Shown here: positions 60,504 to 64,000 of the stretch, one piece after another
How positions within the stretch are numbered: the first letter of the stretch is position 1
Layout of the letters: the number at the start of each line of letters is the position of its first letter
From: Mycolicibacterium sp. P9-22
GTDB lineage: Bacteria; Actinomycetota; Actinomycetes; Mycobacteriales; Mycobacteriaceae
DNA: 64,000 nt
Assembly: GCF_008329585.1 (NCBI RefSeq)
Contig: NZ_NPKP01000017.1
Span: forward strand, 1-64,000
Direction: 5' to 3'
Notes under the pieces: generated by a model
Database searches by the model: none
Told to the model about the DNA's origin: nothing
What the model saw: the letters and a program-made list of their open reading frames with translations, nothing else
Made by a program: the position numbers and the translations under genes

Positions 60504-61295
60504 TCACGACCTCGCGGAATCAGCCAACGCTTCGGCGGTCGATTCATCGGCGGGCAGGAACGCCTCGATGCTGAGTTCGGCGGCGGTCAGGTCGAGTGCG
60601 GTGCCAAACGTGGTGACGGTGCTCAGGAAGGTGAGAACCTGCCCGTCCGGACCGGTCACCTCCAGCGGGACGACGACACCGCCGAGGTCGATCGTCTCAT
60701 CCAGACCACCCGGATACGCCTCGATCTCCGCCAACAACTCGGCGGACTGTGCCGAGCCGCTGACCGCGGCCTCGCGCCGCAAGCGCCCGATGACGTGATG
60801 ACGCCACTGCGCCAGATTGCGGATCCGCGGTGCCAGCCCGTCGGGATGCAGCGAGATCCGCAGCGCATTGGGCCGGGCCAGCAGATGGGCCGCCACCCCG
60901 TCCAGCAGGATCGCCGCACCGGCGTTGACCTGCAGCACATTCCAGCCGCGGTCGATGGCCAGGCACGGGAAGGGGTTGTACGCGTTGAGGACTCGTTCGA
61001 CACCGGCCCGCACCGCGGACATCCCGGGATCGGCCAGGGTGCGTTCGGAATACGCGGGCGCCAGCCCCGCGGCGATCAGCAGCTGGTTCTGCTCGCGGGC
61101 GGGCACCTCGAGTGCCTCGGCCAGCCGCAGCACCATGGCCCGGCTCGGCGCCGAGCGGCCGGTTTCGATGAAGCTGACGTGCCGGGCCGACACATCGGCT
61201 TCCAGGGCGAGGTCGAGCTGGCTCAGCCGGCGGCGTTGCCGCCACGACCGCATCAACGAACCGAACGGGGGAGTCTGCAGGTCAACACCGGTCAT
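60504..61295 (-). CDS. XRE family regulator with MmyB-like ligand-binding domain
   Basis: The 263-residue protein has an N-terminal XRE helix-turn-helix (RRLSQLDLALEADVSARHVS, then FIETGRSAPSRAMVLRLAEA) and a C-terminal MmyB-like PAS domain (NPFPCLAIDRGWNVLQVNAG to the Gly-rich end), a layout common in actinobacterial regulators. Its ligand is unknown. The ATG at 61295 is preferred to one at 61331 as it fits family N-termini. It is convergent with the monooxygenase cluster and divergent from a small membrane protein, so which one it controls is open. Confidence 0.85.
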   Translation of the reverse strand: MTGVDLQTPPFGSLMRSWRQRRRLSQLDLALEADVSARHVSFIETGRSAPSRAMVLRLAEALEVPAREQNQLLIAAGLAPAYSERTLADPGMSAVRAGVERVLNAYNPFPCLAIDRGWNVLQVNAGAAILLDGVAAHLLARPNALRISLHPDGLAPRIRNLAQWRHHVIGRLRREAAVSGSAQSAELLAEIEAYPGGLDETIDLGGVVVPLEVTGPDGQVLTFLSTVTTFGTALDLTAAELSIEAFLPADESTAEALADSARS

Positions 61296-61381
61296 CCCGT
61301 CAGTCTCGACCACAATCGGTCGCGGCACCATTACCTCACCGGTAATTGCGACGCTGACCTCCGCGGACGAACCTGGTGCTC

Positions 61382-61735
61382 ATGAACGAGACCCGGAACC
61401 CAGATGTCCCCCGGTGGCTGCGCCTGGTGCTCCGGTGCGACCGCGCCGGATCGTCCTGGTACATCGGCACCGGTTTCTTCTTCGCGCCGGTGCTCGCCGT
61501 GCTCTCACCGTGGCCGGCGCTGACCACCGTGCTGTGGGTGGTGATCGCGCTGGCCGGCCTGTGGCTGGGCCTGCTCGGCATCGCGATGGCGACCGGGCTG
61601 GCCATCGTGCTCAGGCGCAACGGCGAGATCGACGAAGACTACTGGAGGTCCATCCTGGACTATCGGGAGGTTCCCGCAGTCAGTGCGCGACGGGCTGCCT
61701 GGTCGCACCGGCATAGTCGACCTGCCAGTGCTTGA
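61382..61735 (+). CDS. Small membrane protein, 117 aa
   Basis: Two hydrophobic segments are visible, about residues 30-50 (GTGFFFAPVLAVLSPW) and 52-78 (TVLWVVIALAGLWLGLLGIA). The N-terminal and C-terminal regions are basic or polar. The family is not recognised. ATG 61382 is used; GTG 61376 is an alternative. The last 56 bp overlap the convergent P450 gene. It is divergent from the XRE regulator. Confidence 0.6.
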   Translation: MNETRNPDVPRWLRLVLRCDRAGSSWYIGTGFFFAPVLAVLSPWPALTTVLWVVIALAGLWLGLLGIAMATGLAIVLRRNGEIDEDYWRSILDYREVPAVSARRAAWSHRHSRPASA

Positions 61736-62936
61736 TCCCGTTGAGCCAGCCCGAGCGCAACCGCTCGGGCTTCTCCAGCGGGGTGATGTCGGGCATGGCG
61801 TCGGCGATCGCGTTGAACATCAGGTCGATAGTCATCCGGGCCAGGTTCGCACCGATGCAGTAATGCGCCCCGGTGCCGCCGAAACCGACATGGGGGTTCG
61901 GATCGCGAAGGATGTTGAACGTGAACGGATCGTCGAAGACCTCTTCGTCGAAGTTGGCCGAGCGGTAGAACATCACCACCCGCTGCCCCTTTTTGATGGG
62001 CACCCCGTCCAGTTCGGTGTCTTCCAGGGCGGTGCGCTGGAATGACGTGACCGGCGTTGCCCACCGGACGATCTCGTCGGCGGCGGTGCCGGGGCGTTCG
62101 CGCTTGAACAGCTCCCACTGGTCGGGGAAGTCGGTGAACGCCATCATCCCCTGGGTGATCGAGTTGCGGGTGGTCTCGTTACCCGCCACGGCCAGCAGGA
62201 TGACGAAGAACCCGAACTCGTCGTCGGAGAGTTTGTGGCCCTCGACATCGGCCTGCACCAGTTTGGTGACCAGATCATCGGTCGGGTTGGCCGATTTCTC
62301 GGCGGCCATCTGCATGCCGTAGGTGATCAGTTCCACCGAGGCGCTGATGGCGTCGTTGTTCGCGAATTCCGGATCCTGGTCGCCGACCATCTGATTGGAC
62401 CAGTGGAACAGCTTCATCCGGTCCTCTTGCGGTACACCCATCAACCCCGCGATGGCCTGCAGCGGCAGTTCGCAGGACACCTGCTCGACGAAGTCGCCAC
62501 GGCCCTCCGCACGGGCCGCCGCGGCGATCTCACGGGCCCGCTCGGCCAGATCCGCGCGCAGCTGTTCGACGGCTCGCGGCGTGAATGCCCGGGACACGAT
62601 CTTGCGGAGATGCGTGTGGTGCGGGGCATCCATGTTCAGCAGTACGAACTTGCCGGAGTCGATCTGAGCCTGGACGGTGCCGTCGGCGTAGCGCGGCAGG
62701 GCGGTCTTCTCCAGGCTGGAGAAGACGTCGCTGCGCCGCGAGACCTCCTTGACGTCTTTGTGCTTGGTCACCACCCAGAAGCCGCCGTCACCGAAGCCGC
62801 CCTTGTCGAGGGGTTGTTCGTTCCACCAGATCGGTGCGACTTTGCGCATCTGGGCGAGTTCGTCGACCGGCAGTCGCTCGGCATAGATGTCGGGGTCGGT
62901 GAAATCGAAGCCGGTGGGCAGGTCGGGTGTCGGCAT
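61680..62936 (-). CDS. cyp125: CYP125-like cytochrome P450
   Basis: The 418-residue P450 closely resembles mycobacterial CYP125, the steroid C26/C27 hydroxylase that starts cholesterol side-chain degradation. Shared features include LPTGFDFTDPDIYAERLPVD, the VQSCELPLQAIAG-type region (here VEQVSCELPLQAIAGLMGVP), LLAVAGNETTRNSITQGMM, ADEIVRWATPVTSFQRTALE, FYRSANFDEEVFDDPFTFN and GFGGTGAHYCIGANLARMT. The N-terminal extension of M. tuberculosis CYP125 is missing; ATG 62936 with GGAGG upstream is a good start. No KstR box is seen in 62937-63142, which is unusual for this family. It may be a paralogue with another sterol or lipid substrate. Confidence 0.87.
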   Translation of the reverse strand: MPTPDLPTGFDFTDPDIYAERLPVDELAQMRKVAPIWWNEQPLDKGGFGDGGFWVVTKHKDVKEVSRRSDVFSSLEKTALPRYADGTVQAQIDSGKFVLLNMDAPHHTHLRKIVSRAFTPRAVEQLRADLAERAREIAAAARAEGRGDFVEQVSCELPLQAIAGLMGVPQEDRMKLFHWSNQMVGDQDPEFANNDAISASVELITYGMQMAAEKSANPTDDLVTKLVQADVEGHKLSDDEFGFFVILLAVAGNETTRNSITQGMMAFTDFPDQWELFKRERPGTAADEIVRWATPVTSFQRTALEDTELDGVPIKKGQRVVMFYRSANFDEEVFDDPFTFNILRDPNPHVGFGGTGAHYCIGANLARMTIDLMFNAIADAMPDITPLEKPERLRSGWLNGIKHWQVDYAGATRQPVAH

Positions 62937-63142
62937 TGCACAACCTCCGCGATAGGCACTGGGTGGCGTTACCGCATTGTGAACCAGTGGCATACCGCGC
63001 GTCCTGAAGTCGGACAAGGTGACCGAGGCTGACAGAACCGGCCGAAAACTCATAGGAAAGCCACAGCAGTCTCAGCTGTAACGAAACGGGCACCGCGACG
63101 GAAGATCCATAGAGCAGTGTTCATGAGAAAGGAGCGTCGCCG

Positions 63143-63625
63143 ATGATCGATATCGGAGCCAAGGTGCTGGGCGCAGCCATCGGAGGCGGATTCGCCGCAT
63201 TGGTGTTCGCATCCCCGGCCGCTGCCGAGCCGGTCCCGCCCCCGCCTCCCGCTCCTGTCGTGGACGGCGCGCCGGTGCCGACGGCCCCTGCACAGGCGGC
63301 ACCTGCGCCGCCGGCCCCGGAAGGCGTGCCGCACCTGGCGAGTCCGGACGCCCTGCCACCGGGTTCGACGATGGACCCCAGCGTGATGGCCGGCGGCGAG
63401 TCCCCGAACGTCAGTTATCTGCGCGATCTCTGGCACGCGGTGCAGAACCAGGAGCTAAGCGGCAAGGAAGCCCTGCTGCTCGGGATCTCGCAGCGCAATC
63501 TGAACACCCCGATTCCCGCGCAGGCGCCCGGACCGAACGTGCCGGTCACCCCCGGCGACCCGGCTCCAGCTCCCGCAGCACCGGCGCCGCCCGCTCCGGA
63601 ACCGGCCGCCCCGGCGGCGCCCTAG
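63143..63625 (+). CDS. Secreted Pro/Ala-rich hypothetical protein
   Basis: The 160-residue precursor has a signal peptide (VLGAAIGGGFAALVFASPAA, cleavage near AAAEP), then two Pro/Ala-rich low-complexity stretches flanking a small folded core (SPNVSYLRDLWHAVQNQELS then KEALLLGISQRN). A ribosome site AAAGGAG lies 10 bp before the ATG at 63143. The function is unknown; such proteins are frequent in the mycobacterial cell envelope. Its stop overlaps that of the convergent molybdoenzyme (CTAG at 63622-63625). Confidence 0.72.
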   Translation: MIDIGAKVLGAAIGGGFAALVFASPAAAEPVPPPPPAPVVDGAPVPTAPAQAAPAPPAPEGVPHLASPDALPPGSTMDPSVMAGGESPNVSYLRDLWHAVQNQELSGKEALLLGISQRNLNTPIPAQAPGPNVPVTPGDPAPAPAAPAPPAPEPAAPAAP

Positions 63626-64000
63626 ACCCCGACGGCGTCGATACGCGCCGGCACGTGCTTGTGCCACGGGGTGCCGGCGTAGGCGTCCCGCCAATCCGAG
63701 GCGGTCAAGGCATTCGGCGCAACTCCCGGCACGGTGACGGTGCCGTCGGTCGCGGCGAAGTCCAGCCCGTATCCGTTCGGCAGCGAGGCATGCCCGGGCA
63801 ACATGGCATCGCTGATCTCGACGCAGGCCTCCGCGGCACCTGATGCGGTGGTGATGCGAGCGCGGCCCCCGTCTACCAGGCCCAGTGCACGGGCGTCTTC
63901 GACACTGACCCGCAGCGCGCCGTCGGCATCGCGCTTGCGCCAGACCGGATCCCGGATGATGTCGTTGGCCGTGAAGGCACGGCGCTCACCTGCCGACAGC
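63622..64000 (-). CDS. C-terminus of a molybdopterin-dependent oxidoreductase (partial)
   Basis: The frame is open from 63999 to the stop at 63622, 125 residues, and runs off the window. It reads as the molybdopterin-dinucleotide-binding C-terminal domain of the DMSO reductase superfamily: FTANDIIRDPVWRKRDADGA, LRVSVEDARALGLVDGGRAR, ASGAAEACVEISDAMLPGHA and SLPNGYGLDF. The substrate cannot be told from this part. It is convergent with the secreted protein gene. Confidence 0.8.
   Translation of the reverse strand, partial: LSAGERRAFTANDIIRDPVWRKRDADGALRVSVEDARALGLVDGGRARITTASGAAEACVEISDAMLPGHASLPNGYGLDFAATDGTVTVPGVAPNALTASDWRDAYAGTPWHKHVPARIDAVGV

Noticed and set aside
62937-63142. Possible KstR box near TGAACCAGTGGCA upstream of the CYP125-like gene
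   Set aside because: The GTT half-site and the outer T do not match TnnAACnnGTTnnA.

Overview
The window is about 64 kb of high-GC DNA with dense, often overlapping genes. It comes from a mycobacterium, most likely an environmental or rapid-growing type. The evidence is a mycolic-acid cyclopropane-synthase family methyltransferase, IdeR-type iron boxes, two KstR-type boxes matching TnnAACnnGTTnnA, a CYP125-like sterol P450, a mycobacterial DUF7159 protein, an LdtC-like L,D-transpeptidase, an MPT53/CcdA-like pair, and a bacterioferritin next to a roughly 690-residue MFS pump (the order of M. tuberculosis Rv1876-Rv1877). I saw no tRNA, rRNA, CRISPR array, transposase or phage gene.

Layout. 1-6.8 kb (mostly minus): a cut-off N-terminus, an unknown protein, YaeQ, a GH13 enzyme coupled to a nucleoside deaminase, a TPR protein, and a TetR/YhgE-like membrane protein pair. 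6.9-11.4 kb: a candidate biuret-utilisation operon (GntR regulator, AtzF-type allophanate hydrolase, BiuH-type isochorismatase-fold hydrolase, permease). 11.5-15.6 kb: KstR-box thioesterase, FUSC transporter, EthD protein and enoyl-CoA hydratase. 15.6-19.9 kb: iron storage (bfd, two IdeR boxes, bfr), an MFS pump with a C-terminal winged helix, and a second KstR-box operon. 19.9-31.5 kb: redox-secretion pair, P450/SnoaL/D-aminoacylase operon, Tat lipoprotein hydrolase, SDR, GT4 glycosyltransferase, winged-helix regulator, NlpA-fold protein and APC permease. 31.5-42.3 kb: decayed TetR remnant beside a P450, secreted proteins, mycolate methyltransferase, PLP dehydratase, POT transporter, DUF7159, L,D-transpeptidase, and a fatty-acid-hydroxylase family membrane protein coupled to a GntR regulator.

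42.4-60.5 kb is the most distinctive block. It is a divergent cluster of flavin-dependent monooxygenases around a complete peptide-type ABC importer: an SsuD-like enzyme, two NtaA/DszA-family enzymes, one further LLM enzyme, one degenerate LLM paralogue, two DszC/SfnC-like proteins, another acyl-CoA-dehydrogenase-fold protein and two aldo-keto reductases. Many genes overlap by 4 bp. The parts suggest uptake and oxidative C-S (or C-N) bond cleavage of an unidentified organosulfur compound, probably for sulfur scavenging. No flavin reductase is present. The window ends with an XRE regulator, a small membrane protein, a CYP125-like P450, a Pro/Ala-rich secreted protein and the C-terminus of a molybdopterin oxidoreductase.

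Functions are read from motifs, length and context only; no database search was run.
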